Part shown: piece after piece, positions 1 to 11,169 of the stretch
Layout: every line of letters starts with the position of its first letter
How positions within the stretch are numbered: the stretch's first letter is position 1
Origin: Marchantia polymorpha subsp. ruderalis
Lineage: Eukaryota > Streptophyta > Marchantiopsida > Marchantiales > Marchantiaceae
DNA length: 64,000 bases
Assembly (NCBI GenBank): GCA_037833965.1
Contig: AP031358.1
Coordinates: forward strand, 6,146,001 to 6,210,000
Direction: 5' to 3'
Translations under genes and position numbers: made by a program
The notes under the pieces: generated by a model
Told to the model about the DNA's origin: nothing
The model's database searches: none
What the model saw: only the letters and a program-made list of their open reading frames with translations

Positions 1-646
1 CGATGGACAATGGCGGAAAATGTTCAAGCTCTGCCGCTGTCAAACAATTCCGCTGTCGATAAAAATTGATGAGGAAAGGAGAAAGATGGTTTAGAGTTCC
101 CCCCTTCTCCTCAAACGCGTGCTGTCGCATCACCCTGTGCAGGATGCTCGCCTAGTGAATTGGAGTTCCCTCGATGACGCACTCCACAAAAGAGACTTGC
201 CACAATGTGATGTGGCAGGCGCGGTGCGGCTGCAGTAACTGCATCAGCGCCGCGGACAAAGTCCGGCGAAATCGATCCTTGTAATCACGGGTCCTGTACC
301 CATTCTTGGTAGACCTCCCGGTCTTGAACAGCTCCACAAATTGCGCCTCTTCTTGCTTGGTCACCTTGATGCTCTCACTGTCGAAAAGGAGATGCCCTGG
401 CATGCCAGCACATCTTCCCAACGCCTGCGCCCAATCTTGGACTGTCCACCGATCAACATGCGGACGCAATCCGCGCGAGGGTGGTCCCTGTGGCTCTAGC
501 CACTCGCGCACCATATTCGCGCAGATGTAATTCCATCCCCATAGCAAGAAATCGAGCTTTCTTGCTATTAAGCGCTCCTCAAAAGCGCGCAGCCCGTTCT
601 GCGGCAGGCGAAGTGGCACCATCCGCAATCTGCCCGGTCTCGTCAT
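1..646 (-). pseudogene. Relic of the LTR-borne ORF3 (family C), N-terminal part
   Basis: This is the N-terminal domain of the same protein type as ORF3 of the giant LTRs further right. I place the start at the ATG at 644-646, because its context (Asn-Ala-Met) aligns with the family B start. Shared blocks include LDFLLWGWN, DWAQxLGRCAG, GxRTRDYKDRxRR and, past the stop, GGTLNHLSP. The frame runs to a TAG at 152-154, exactly where family B has Trp in 'PVHWA'. Reading on in the same frame gives clearly homologous protein to the window edge, so the TAG looks like a TGG-to-TAG mutation. The rest of the ORF lies outside the window. The function of the family is unknown to me. Confidence 0.75.
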
Positions 647-1334
647 TGCGTTCCTGGGGTTCGCTCGCCCGCTCATTCTACTTCCGCACTGCCTGCGCTT
701 CTCTCTCTCTCGGCAAACTCTAATCGCCCTCAATTCCAAATCACGCGCACTCACTTCTCCCTCAATCAACAAGAAATCTCCTGTGCGACGACGTCGAGAA
801 TGTTCCGCAGCCAACAGATGGATGCGCGCAGCGCGCACAAGAGATTGGAATCGCGAATTCAAGAATGGGACGTTCTCCGCCGCCCGGTCGAAGGTCATGG
901 TCGGCTCTTGGTCGTGAAGAACGCCTCACTTGATGGCCGCGCCGGCTGTACGCTGGAACGGTCTTCGCTCTCACGCGCGGCTTCACGCTCCGCCGTCGTC
1001 GATTAAACTCTCACGCTCGAATTGGCGGATTTGAACTCCGCGAGCGTGTCGCCCTGCGGACATGGGGGCGTAGCGCCGAAGGCGAGTTTTCCGCCTTGCG
1101 CGGTACACTTGTTCGTACCGTCCCTCGGCCAATCTCCCGCTGCCTTGACGCGTGTGTCCGCATGTCGGACAAAAATTCAACTCCTGCCTGTGCGCAGGCA
1201 GGAGCCTCGGCGGATTCTCCGCCGGCGCGGAACTTGAACATTCTCCTGTGCACAGGCGTTCGCCTGTGCGCAGGCGAATTCCGTCCGCGGCGCTGCGCTG
1301 GCGCGGAAGGCGTTGACCGTGGTCAGCCGTCTCC

Positions 1335-1338
1335 GTCC
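1335..1338. repeat. Target-site duplication of element A, left copy (GTCC)
   Basis: GTCC directly precedes the 5' LTR, and GTCC directly follows the 3' LTR at 9017-9020. A fifth base does not match on either side, so this is either a 4-bp duplication or a 5-bp one with a mutation. Confidence 0.75.
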
Positions 1339-2109
1339 TGTAAGACCAGATATTGCATGTGAGAAATAAAACTAGAATTAGCCAAGGAATTAATCATGGT
1401 TAGGATAGTTATGACTAAATCTAGCTAGTAATGACTAAGTCTAGCTAGTTTAGCTATAATGTCTATACTTGGCGGAATAACTAGAGAAGTTCTAGAAGAT
1501 TTGAGTGAGCACTTCTATTTTGTCTTGTACAAAAGTCTAGATTCCAAGAGAAAAGACTTTTGAACTTCATGTTTACTTTTGATTGGTTTGACTAAAGTAA
1601 GGAGTACTCCATTGGTTAGACTAAGTCTTATGTTGACTTAGTGGAAAGTGGAAGTTCTAGAAGTTGGAAAGGCACAAATGGCATGTCGCCACCTCAATCT
1701 AGGGATTAGTAAACATCTAGAAGGTTTAGGGGGCCAATGGCATGTTGCCACATATTGATAATTAGTCAACCTTACTATGGTTTATCTTCGTAAAAGTAAG
1801 TTAGATAGAAATTACCATTTGTTACTATGGTAAATTCTCAAGTAGTATATATAGAGAGGTAGGGAAGAGCCTCTCAAGCAAGTTTGGAGAGTTCATATGT
1901 AGAGACTTGTTTCATATATGAAAGAGTGACGAATTTTCAGTACCTTGGAGTGTCGATGAGTGTATGAGTTGGAGTGATACCTTGAGAGATTGTGTGAGAG
2001 GGTGTTTAGCTTATGAGTATGATGCGAAATCCTAGTCTTCTAGAATCATGATGAGCTACCGAAAAGCCATCTGAGGTAAACCTGAGTGAGAGTCAGCCCG
2101 GAGGTTGCA
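1339..2109 (+). repeat. Element A 5' LTR
   Basis: It is 771 bp, begins TGTAAGACC and ends GGTTGCA. It matches 8246-9016 at a constant offset of 6907, with a single difference noted. Confidence 0.95.
1846..1853 (+). promoter_or_regulatory. TATA box of element A LTR
   Basis: TATATATA lies about two thirds of the way into the LTR, followed by a purine-rich leader, as expected for the U3/R boundary. The equivalent in the 3' LTR is at 8753-8760. Confidence 0.6.
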
Positions 2110-2113
2110 TTTT

Positions 2114-2130
2114 TGGTTCCGTTGCCGGGA
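2114..2130 (+). other. Primer-binding site of element A (tRNA-Asp-like)
   Basis: TGGTTCCGTTGCCGGGA starts 4 bases after the LTR end. It resembles the complement of the 3' end of plant tRNA-Asp (TGGCGCCGTTGCCGGGGA) with a few mismatches. The primer identity is inferred from memory of that tRNA. Confidence 0.6.
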
Positions 2131-2788
2131 CCTCAATCTAGAAGGCGGAATGTTTAGGATTCGATTTCTATCTAGAGAGAAAGTATCCATGAGGGATCAC
2201 TTGGTGTTAACATTGGGGAATGAAAGAGCGGAGAGTGTGCTTGAGAGCGAAAATCCCTTTGTTTATCCAATAGTCTCATATGATAGCCTAGAAGTGATTT
2301 TGTACGTTTTGTACACGTAAATAGGTCTTTTTGAGAGAAAAGTGATCTTAGACACCAAAAAAATTATTTTTGAAGGTATTTTTCAAAGTTTTTAATGATT
2401 TTAGAGTGGAAGATAGAAAACATTTACGTTTTTGTTTCAGGTCCAGATCATGTGTTAACAGAAAGATATGAGAGTTAGAAGTTGAGTGGGTTTTCACGTG
2501 TACCAAAAGTTTGCTCTCTGGAAAGTTTGTACAGAGTAAATTACTTTTTTTGTATTTCAAGTTAGGCTTTGAAACTTCGTACGCGTGTGTATTTGAAGAT
2601 TACCTACGTGTGTGTCAAAATTTTACTGAGAGATCACGTCTAGAGACGAAGTTACGATGATTTGAAGTTCAGGGGGTACAAAATCATGATAAGATAGCAA
2701 AAGTTTTGGGTTTCTTTATTTGAAGTTTTGGCCTAGTAGATAACGTTTCTGGGAGAGACCTTTTGAGTGGTTTCCACCTTATGGAAAA
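2131..2788 (+). other. Untranslated leader of element A
   Basis: About 660 bases between the primer site and the first ORF. Only short open stretches are seen here, none recognisable. Confidence 0.6.
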
Positions 2789-3232
2789 ATGAGTGATCAA
2801 GGGGGCTGGAAGATTAGATTATCCAAAGTACCTCAAGGTTTGGATGTTATAGTGTCTCTAGACTCCAACACAAGAGAATTCAAGGTGGAGTTTGAAGAAA
2901 GAGTAGTTAGTCAATCCCCAAGAGTGAAACGTGAGACTTGCTTTTATTGTGGAGAGGAGGGACATAAGGTTGTCAATTGTTCACTGCGGAACAAGGATAG
3001 AAGATTGAGGAGCAAGAGAACCTTGGGAGATTTGAAACTTCACTTGGGACCATCATCGTCACATGAATCCCAAAGTGCAACCTTTTGTGACAATTGCGGA
3101 GTGATTGGACTAACGGCGGGACACGAATGCAGCGGAGTGAAGGCGCTTCTAGAATCACTTGTGGAAGGGTTTGACGGCAAGCTAAGTGCTGAAACGGAGA
3201 AAGTGACCTCAGCGGGTTCAAGCTCAAACTGA
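2789..3232 (+). CDS. Element A ORF1: small zinc-knuckle protein upstream of gag
   Basis: The ATG at 2789 opens a 147-residue frame. Around residues 50-64 it has a CCHC zinc knuckle (CFYCGEEGHKVVNC, spacing C-x2-C-x4-H-x4-C), followed by a basic stretch and a second Cys pair (CDNCG) with a later His/Cys. This suggests RNA binding, but it is separate from the main gag, which has its own knuckle. The frame stops at 3230-3232. A second frame, open from 3207, continues with an acidic Asp/Glu-rich stretch and closes at TAA 3411-3413, so the intact protein may have been about 60 residues longer and lost its tail to a one-base indel near 3207-3229. An extra ORF before gag is known in some plant gypsy lineages. 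The function is not known to me. Confidence 0.6.
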   Translation: MSDQGGWKIRLSKVPQGLDVIVSLDSNTREFKVEFEERVVSQSPRVKRETCFYCGEEGHKVVNCSLRNKDRRLRSKRTLGDLKLHLGPSSSHESQSATFCDNCGVIGLTAGHECSGVKALLESLVEGFDGKLSAETEKVTSAGSSSN

Positions 3233-3457
3233 AGATGAAGATCATTATTCGGATGATGGAGAAGATGATGATGAGGGTAAGACTCATTGTATGCCTAGGG
3301 GAGGCGAGAGCTTTGGCTATCTTGGAGCAACCAATTCCTTTTGTGTTTCCTTTGATGAATTACTCAAGGATGGAGTTAGTGTTGTTTGTATTGTATTAGA
3401 GAGTCCCATATAAATTTCCAATAGAAAAAAAAAATTATAAAAAAATATTAGTTGGAA

Positions 3458-6400
3458 ATGGGAAAGCTTCCGGTGTTTTATGGGAGGGAAAATGAGGATG
3501 TAGAAGCCTTTGTTAGTGACTTCAAGAGGGCTTGCATAGGAAACAATGAAAGGAAGAAGGTTGAGTGGGCTATGCTTTTGCCGGATTTCTTGGAGGATTC
3601 TGCACTCAAATGGTACCAGGAGTACAAGAGAGAACATGTGGAGGAGGACACTTGGGAGACATTGACGGAGAGCCTCATCGAAAACTTTCTTCCCAATGAA
3701 AGTTATGAAAAGCTGATGTGTGAGGTCACCTTCTTGAAACAAGGAGAGAACGAGAAGGTGAGGACCTATGTGGAGAGAACTGAGAAGTTAGAGTCGAGGT
3801 TCCACGTGGTGTTGAGGAAGGGTGGAGACGAAGTGGATGCTACAATGGTGGGGATACGAGCAATGCTCATGAAGAACTTCGTCGGAGGTTTGAGACCCGA
3901 GATTCGAAGTAAGGTGAGATATGAGAAGCCTTCTTCTAAAGCTGAAGCCATTCGAATTGCTATTAGAATGGAGGAAAGCTTAGAAGATGATGATTCTAGC
4001 TTGGTGGCTAGAGAAGTAACTCCACCGATTGTGGGAAGATCCATGGGTTCAAATCTTGCTAGTTCATCCACAATGGTGAATCCTAATGTAGATTTGCAAA
4101 ATGAGTTGAAATCTATTACGGAAACTCTAGCAGACCTCAAGATCAATGTAGTACAGTTGTGGGAGAAGAGGAATCAGAATGTAGGAGGAAGTTTTAGAGG
4201 GTATGGAAATTATCCTCCAAGAGGAAATCCACCTCCAGGAAACTTTGCAGTTTCTTGTTTTACTTGTGGCGGTCCTCATTTTCAGCGAAATTGTCCTAAC
4301 CCTCGACAACATGATGGAGTTCGGCACAACAACAATGCACCGGCCACACAACAAGCCAAGGATAAGGGAGTAGCATCCATTGATGTATTTTCTCATCAAT
4401 GCACCTTTGAGAAAGGAGAGAGCTCAAAGTCGAAGGTGGATATCCTTGCACATGAGAAGAAACGTGCTCGATTTGCAGATGAGTCAATTTCCATGGAGGA
4501 CATGCCAAGTCGGAGTACGCGATCAAGTGGAGTTAGTCAACCAAGAGTACCAAGAAAGAAGTTGGGCATGAATGACTTTTCCATTTCATCTTCTCGAGCT
4601 AAGTATGACGTGGTGGAAGATGTAGGAAGTCAGAAGGCCAATATCACAGTTGGCCAACTCATTGCTTTAAATCCAGCCATACAGAAGGAGTTGAGAGGAG
4701 GCCTTAGCTCCACAAGGATCAAGAAGCAAAGATCCAAAGGAAAGGCTCACATGACTAATGTGGAAGTTGGTGTGGTGGATGCTGCTGCCTCGGAGGTATG
4801 TACACATGCCTCAAAGATCGAAGTGAGGATCGATGGGCATGATGTTTCAGACGTGCTAGTAGATGGTGGTTCTGCTGTAAATGCAATGTCTGAAAGATTG
4901 TTGATGAAGTTGGGGATGCGACTTTCCAGACCTTCAAGTATAATTGTTGGTATGGCCAACAAACAGAAGGTAAAACCACTTGGTGTGGTTGACAAAGTTG
5001 TGGTAAGTGTGAGAGGTGTGCAAACCTTGCTTTCCTTCCAAGTACTCAAGGAAGCTAGTTATGATTTGCTGTTGGGACGTCCTTGGTTGAGGGCGGTGAG
5101 AACTACTGATCGATGGCACAAGGGCTATCTGAGGATAGGCCCAAAGAATCATCGGGTGAAGGTTCCTTTGACAGGAGGAGGAAGTTCTCTTACCGACTCA
5201 GGTAGACCAACCGACGAATATTGGGAATCTGAGAGTGAGGAGAGTGGCAGTTTTTCAGAAGTTGACACCGACATGTCAACTTCTGATCAAGAAAAATCGT
5301 CAGACGACTCTTCAGATGATGATGTACAAGTTCAAGTGGTTGCTGCCATGGAGTTGCTTCCTAGACCGGGGGTGAAGAAAGATCCGGACAAAGTGGAGAT
5401 GACCGAGGAGGAGGTGTGTCGAAGACTTTCCACCCTCAAGTTTGGTCCAAATGTTACCATGGAGGAGAAGGCAAGATTTTTGGATATATTTCGCAAATAT
5501 ATCCATGTCTTTGCCTTTAGTTACAAAGATTTGAAGCATGTGACACTTGAAACTCATCACATTGAGTTGGAGGAGAAAGCTCGCCCTATTCGGCAGAAGC
5601 AACGACGAATCAATCCTCCTACAGCTGTGGTGGTGAAAGAGGAGATTGACAAGCTGAGGGAGGCTGGCTTCATCTATGAGGTAGAAAATTCGGAATGGGT
5701 GTCTCCTATTGTGATAGTGAAGAAAAAGAATGGTAAACTACGTGTATGTGTAGATTACAAGAAGTTGAATGCTGTCACAAAGAAGGACTACTATCCTTTA
5801 CCTTTTATAGATGAGATTTTAGAGGAGGTAGCAGGCCATGAGTGGTATAGTTTTGGAGATGGTTATAGTGGCTATAACCAAATCCAAATTGCTTCAGAGG
5901 ATCAATTGAAAACTACCTTTACCACACCATGGGGAACTTTTGCCTTTAGAGTAATGCCATTTGGTCTATGTAATGCTCCAGCCACTTTCCAAAGGTTCAT
6001 GAATAGGGTGTTTGAACCTTTCATTGGAAAGTTTGTGAGAGATTTCATAGATGACTTTTGTGTGTACGGGAAGAAGGAGGATCATTTTGATCATTTGATC
6101 AAAATACTCCACTGTTTGGAGGAAGCCAAAGCTTCACTCAATCCAGAAAAATACATTTTTGGATGTGAGTAAGGCTTATTGTTGGGGCACATCATTTCCA
6201 AGAATGGTATAGCTGTGGATCCAGAGAAGGTGACGAGGATCATGGAGTTACCTTTTCCGGTGACGTTGACCAAGTTGAGACAATTCCTTGGTATGGTGGG
6301 GTACTATCGGAGGTTCATCTTGTCATTCTCCAACAAAGCTCATGCCTTGACGAGTTACATGAAGAAGGGGACCCAATACGAGCTCATCTTCAATAATGAA

Positions 6401-8222
6401 GAGGCGAAGTTGGCGTTTGAGGCACTCAAGAAGGCGTTGGTGACGGCTCCAATTTTGGCGAAACCTGATTGGGGTAAACCTTTTCTTCTGTATACAGATG
6501 CATCAAATATTGCTGTAGGATGCACCTTGAGTCAATTTGATGATGAAAAGCATGATCATCCAATTGCCTATGCTAGTAGACAGATGGTACAAGCAGAGAA
6601 GAATTATTAAGTGACCGAAAGGGAGGCTTTAGCTGTCATCTTTTCACTTAAGAAGTTTTGACACTATCTTTTGGGTGGAAAATTCACTATAGTGACAGAT
6701 CATAAGGCCTTGAAATTTATTTTCAACAAGCCTAATGCTGAGGGGAGGATAGCTAGATGGAAACTACTACTAGCGGAATTTGATTATATCATTGAGGATC
6801 GACCGGGAAAGAAGCATGCTAATGCGGATTTGTTGTAAAGAGCTTATGATGAGGGAGGAGATCAATCTGTGGATGACACTTTCCCGGACGAAGATTTGTT
6901 GGTCATGAACACGGTGACATTGGTACCAGAGGAGTACAAGGAGATTTGGGAGTTCATTTCCAAAGGAGAATTTCCTCAAGGTATGCATTCAAGAGAAAGG
7001 AATGCATTGGTAAAAAGATGTCAACCCTATATGATCATTGAGAAGGTGTTATTTCATCAAGGAGCTGACGGTCTGCTACGATGAGCTGTTGGAAGAGGCG
7101 AAGCATTGCAACTCATGAAGGAGTTTCACGAAGGTGCCGTGTGTGGAGCACATTTTGCGGGGAAGGTAACAGCCTTCAAGATCCTTGATGCTGGATATCA
7201 TTGGAAGGGTATTTTCAAAGATTGTGTGGAATTTTGCAAGAGTTGTGATGTGTGTCAAGCTTTTGCTAAAAGTCCATGAAAACCCCTCCTTTGATTTCAG
7301 TTCCAATGTTAGGTCCTTTTGAAAAATGGGGGATAGATTTTGTAGGTCCTTTGAATCTTACTCCTCGAGGAAATAAGTTTATTGTGATAGCTACAGATTA
7401 TCTTACCAAGTGGGTAGAGGCAATGCCACTAAAATCTACTAATGAGAAGGAGGTTGGTAGGTTTTTGTATGAGAGAATCATAACCAGATTTGGTTGTCCT
7501 TTGGAGTTAGTGTCGGATAGAGGAGTAGAGTTTGTGGGAAGTATGATCCAAGCAATGTTAGATCATTTTTCCATCAAGTCTCGAGTGACCACTTCCTACA
7601 AACCCAATGCTAATGGGTTGGCAGAGCGGACCAACTACACTCTTTGTATGATGTTGGCCAAGGATGCAGACATGGACGGGAGCAAGCAAAATTGAGACAA
7701 GAGGTTGCATGCTATCTTGTGGGAGTATCGAACGACTTGGAAAACATCTACCGGATATTCACCTTTTTGGATGGTGTATGGAGTTGAGTCAAAACTCCCA
7801 ATACAATTTGACTTGACTACTTTCATGACAATCCAGCAAAGCTTGAAGAAATCAAATGGAGCAGAAGCCATCAAGTCTCGCCAACAACAATTGATGGAGT
7901 TGGAGAAAGCTCGAGCACTAGCCATGATACGAGTGGAGCGGGCTCAACAGTTGCAGAAGAAGTATCACGACAAACGAAGTGGAAACCAGAACTTCAAGCC
8001 ATTCAAGGAAGGTGAGTGGGTGATGCTCTTTGATGCAATAAGTACAAGAGAGCTAGGAAAAAGTTTCTTCCTAAGTATTTTGGACCTTTCATAGTTGAGA
8101 AGGTGTGGGGAAACTTTACTTATGATATCAAGGAGTTAGGAGGACGTCACTTCGATCGAGTCAACCACGACAAGTTGAAATTATTCCATCGAAGATCAGA
8201 TTCTTTCACTCCGAGGGCGTAG
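3458..8222 (+). pseudogene. Broken gag-pol polyprotein of element A
   Basis: The start is the ATG at 3458; nothing upstream in this frame is homologous. Domains in order: retrotransposon gag (about residues 20-115), one zinc knuckle near 4256-4295 with shortened spacing (C-x2-C-x3-H-x4-C), an aspartic protease with DGG rather than DSG/DTG (about 4859), RT with the active-site motif FIDD (about 6044-6055) instead of YxDD, RNase H (about 6480-6840), integrase HHCC and DDE core (about 7110-7700), and a C-terminal GPF motif near 8080. The frame is broken by TAA 6170, TAA 6608, TGA 6659, TAA 6836, TGA 7082, a frameshift near 7276, TGA 7693, and a frameshift near 8030-8045. The final stop is TAG 8220-8222. 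Several stops fit CGA-to-TGA or TGG-to-TGA changes typical of methylated-cytosine decay. Confidence 0.9.
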
Positions 8223-8234
8223 TGAAGTCTTGAT

Positions 8235-8245
8235 CCGGGGGTAAA
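8235..8245 (+). other. Polypurine tract of element A
   Basis: A G-rich run followed by TAAA sits immediately before the 3' LTR, where the plus-strand primer is expected. The tract is imperfect because of the T. Confidence 0.5.
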
Positions 8246-9016
8246 TGTAAGACCAGATATTGCATGTGAGAAATAAAACTAGAATTAGCCAAGGAATTAA
8301 TCATGGTTAGGATAGTTATGACTAAATCTAGCTAGTAATGACTAAGTCTAGCTAGTTTAGCTATAATGTCTATACTTGGCGGAATAACTAGAGAAGTTCT
8401 AGAAGATTTGAGTGAGCACTTCTATTTTGTCTTGTACAAAAGTCTAGATTCCAAGAGAAAAGACTTTTGAACTTCATGTTTACTTTTGATTGGTTTGACT
8501 AAAGTAAGGAGTACTCCATTGGTTAGACTAAGTCTTATGTTGACTTAGTGGAAAGTGGAAGTTCTAGAAGTTGGAAAGGCACAAATGGCATGTCGCCACC
8601 TCAATCTAGGGATTAGTAAACATCTAGAAGGTTTAGGGGGCCAATGGCATGTTGCCACATATTGATAATTAGTCAACCTTACTATGGTTTATCTTCGTAA
8701 AAGTAAGTTAGATAGAAATTACCATTTGTTACTATGGTAAATTCTCAAGTAGTATATATAGAGAGGTAGGGAAGAGCCTCTCAAGCAAGTTTGGAGAGTT
8801 CATATGTAGAGACTTGTTTCATATATGAAAGAGTGACGAATTTTCAGTACCTTGGAGTGTCGATGAGTGTATGAGTTGGAGTGATACCTTGAGAGATTGT
8901 GTGAGAGGGTGTTTAGCTTATGAGTATGATGCGAAATCCTAGTCTTCTAGAATCATGATGAGCTACCGAAAAGCCATCTGAGGTAAACCTGAGTGAGAGT
9001 CAGCCCAGAGGTTGCA
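8246..9016 (+). repeat. Element A 3' LTR
   Basis: It is 771 bp, TGTAAGACC to GGTTGCA, one substitution from the 5' LTR, and is followed by the GTCC target duplication at 9017-9020. Confidence 0.95.
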
Positions 9017-9765
9017 GTCCAGTCTGTCCGTTCCTTGTCTCTCTGTCGGCGCTTCCGCCGCCGCAACTCCGTCCGTCCAAGAGCGCACCCACCCGTGCCG
9101 TCCGCATGGTCCGTACCGATTGGATTACTCTGGCGGCTCTTCCGACGTACGCGGCGCTGCGCTGGCGCGGAAGGCGCCGTACACTTTCTACCTCACAAGG
9201 CGCATTTCTAGGGCCCAAGGCGGATTTCCCGCCGACGCCGAAGTGCCTGTGCACAGGCGAACGCCTTCGTCCGCGCATAGGACAAAACTTGAATCCCCCT
9301 TCCGCGTAGGCGGAGTTCGCGCCGGTGGCGAACTCCTTCCGCCGTAGGCGACCGCCTCCGTTTCTTCCAGTAGCGATAACTCCCTAAGTCCTCGTCCGTT
9401 CCAAGCGTTCTTGGGCTCGTTAGAATCAGCGCGTCGAGCTCTTTCCAACGTGCCCCTAACTTGGTCAAGGCGCCCGAGGGTTTACCTAATTACGGGGGTT
9501 TCCCTACAGCCGCGGACGCAACCTCCGAAGGCGGGTTTTGCGCCTTGCGCCGTAGAGATCCTAACTGCAGAGCTCGCAGGGAGGATGGTGCCTGTCCTTA
9601 CTGCGGCACCCCAAATCCCAGATTCTGCAAGATCCCTCGAGAATCCCCGCGATCTTCCGGATTCACTCTGTTTTGATGTACCGAAGGCTATTTACAATGC
9701 TGCCAGGGTACAGTTTTCCAAAAATGTTTTAATTTCCTCAAAATTGCCAAAAGTGGGGTACCACA
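9017..9765 (-). repeat. Giant LTR of family C, right part (5' end of the LTR)
   Basis: The right end (9747-9765, ending GGTACCACA) reads on the minus strand as TGTGGTACCCC followed by a T-rich stretch. It resembles the family B LTR start TGTGGTAACACGC. The interior is GC-rich with dispersed palindromes and a decayed copy of the GCTCGTTAGAACGAGC palindrome at 9415-9430 that is shared with family B. No target duplication can be checked, because the left end is outside the window. Confidence 0.7.
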
Positions 9766-11169
9766 AAAACCGACGGAATAATCAAGGATTGTGTGATGAA
9801 TAAATATAGTTCAATTTTTTGAAGTCATGATGTGAATGTGAAAAATATGTTCGATTAGATTCAAGGAGTCTTTTTTCAGCATCAACAACTTAAATACAAA
9901 GAGACTTGAAAGTCTCTAAAACTTGTAGTAAGCTTCTAAGAAAGCATGTCATAAATTAGAAATGCAATGACATTCAACTGTGCACATAACGAAATCAGCA
10001 ACTCCTTCAAAAAAATTTTGCATAAAAAAATGTTTCAATTATGCTCAACCTCCCCTCAATCCTGCTGTTGCTCGTATTTCTTCTTGCACCTTGTGTCATT
10101 ATTAAAACATGATGAATTGTGTCGTGGATTAGATACCTGTCAGGACTTGTTTTAAGGATTCTCACCAATAATACTCTTATCAGATGGAAATTACCTTGTC
10201 ACTGTAGACAGATTCTCTAGAAAGGGCTCTTGAGTAAAGAAAGTACTAAAAAAACATGTTATACTCAAACTTACATTTGATAACATTTAATTCCGTCACC
10301 GGAAGAGCAAGACTAATTAAGAATTGCATGTTCTATTTCTATATTCATTCCTACCCTAATGGGGTAACACCTTGATGTCATGAAGGTGTGCTACCTCCCA
10401 TCTAGAGTTAACCACTTCAAACACCAAATATTACTCCCAATTTTCTAGCCTACGTCTCACACTAACGCTGAAAGGAAAATCCAAGATTGCACAGGAGTAC
10501 TGAATGGAAACTAGCTCCTAAGAAACTAAATCCGGTCACACGAGGAAAGAATCACTAACTTACGTCTCATCAGCAATGAGTAAAAGAAGAAGTCACTACC
10601 TCTCGGGCCATGAGCACACAATCTCTTGATGCCACCCTCCTTCTGAACTCTCAACCTCTGAATTATTCAGTATGCTAAAAGGCCAAAGCACCCCCAAAAG
10701 GCCAAGGCAAAAGCATCCCTGGCCCTTCTCCAAGGGTCTAAAGGTATTCCCGCCAATAAAACACTGAAAAATCATCTAATTTCACCTTAAAAAAAGTCTC
10801 ACATAATCTCACCCATAAACTTGCATTTTCACTATCGATGGAGTTAACTTGATCCTTGATGATGTTCAAGATTCATACCCTCTCAGGTGCTTTTAAGTCT
10901 GAAGTGTGAAGTACTTTCGCCCAAAGTCCAAAGTTCGAAGGTTCACTCAAAATCAAAGCTTCCAATTAATAACTTCTTCAAACCGGCTCCGTTGAGGCTA
11001 AAATTCTGCACGCATGTGCGGTTGGCTGAAGCCAACAACTTCGTCAAATTCTAGCTCTAGCTGACACTCCAACGTGAAAATATGGCATCCGCAAGATCCA
11101 TGCTCCAAGGCCAAAGACCGAAGTCGAAAGATACTTCAGTCGAAGTACGAAGACCCTTCAACCAAAGGC
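9766..11169. other. Gene-free intergenic stretch
   Basis: Ordinary AT-rich sequence with only short ORFs that resemble nothing. I see no RNA gene or recognisable element. Confidence 0.6.
11165..11169. repeat. Target-site duplication of solo LTR B1, left copy (AAGGC)
   Basis: AAGGC lies directly before the LTR end and is repeated directly after it at 16101-16105. Confidence 0.9.

Larger units (their letters stand above)
1..1338 (-). repeat. Giant LTR of family C, left part (runs off the window)
   Basis: This is minus-strand LTR sequence continuous in origin with 9017-9765; element A splits the two pieces. It contains the ORF3 relic and, upstream of it in LTR orientation, a GC-rich tract (about 1020-1310) full of short palindromes such as CGCCTGTGCGCAGGCG. 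Assignment rests on homology of the ORF and on the matching LTR end at 9765. Whether this is a solo LTR or part of a full element cannot be told, because the left end is outside the window. Confidence 0.7.
1339..9016 (+). mobile_element. Element A: 7.7-kb Ty3/gypsy retrotransposon, coding-defective
   Basis: Two direct 771-bp LTRs (1339-2109 and 8246-9016) start with TG and end with CA, are flanked by GTCC, and enclose a tRNA-primer-like site, an extra zinc-knuckle ORF, gag-pro-RT-RNase H-integrase in the Ty3/gypsy order, and a polypurine stretch. The LTRs differ at one position that I found (G at 2100, A at 9007), so insertion was recent. The pol region nevertheless carries at least six in-frame stops and two frameshifts, so this copy cannot be autonomous. 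No chromodomain follows the integrase. The tRNA-Asp-like primer site and FPDE-type linker after RNase H suggest the non-chromovirus (Athila/Tat-like) side of the family; this is an inference. It is inserted in the family C LTR. Confidence 0.95.

Noticed and set aside
6170-6175. TAA in element A pol, considered as a readthrough stop like that of family B
   Set aside because: It lies after the RT active site, has no CARYYA context (next codon GGC), and is one of many lesions.
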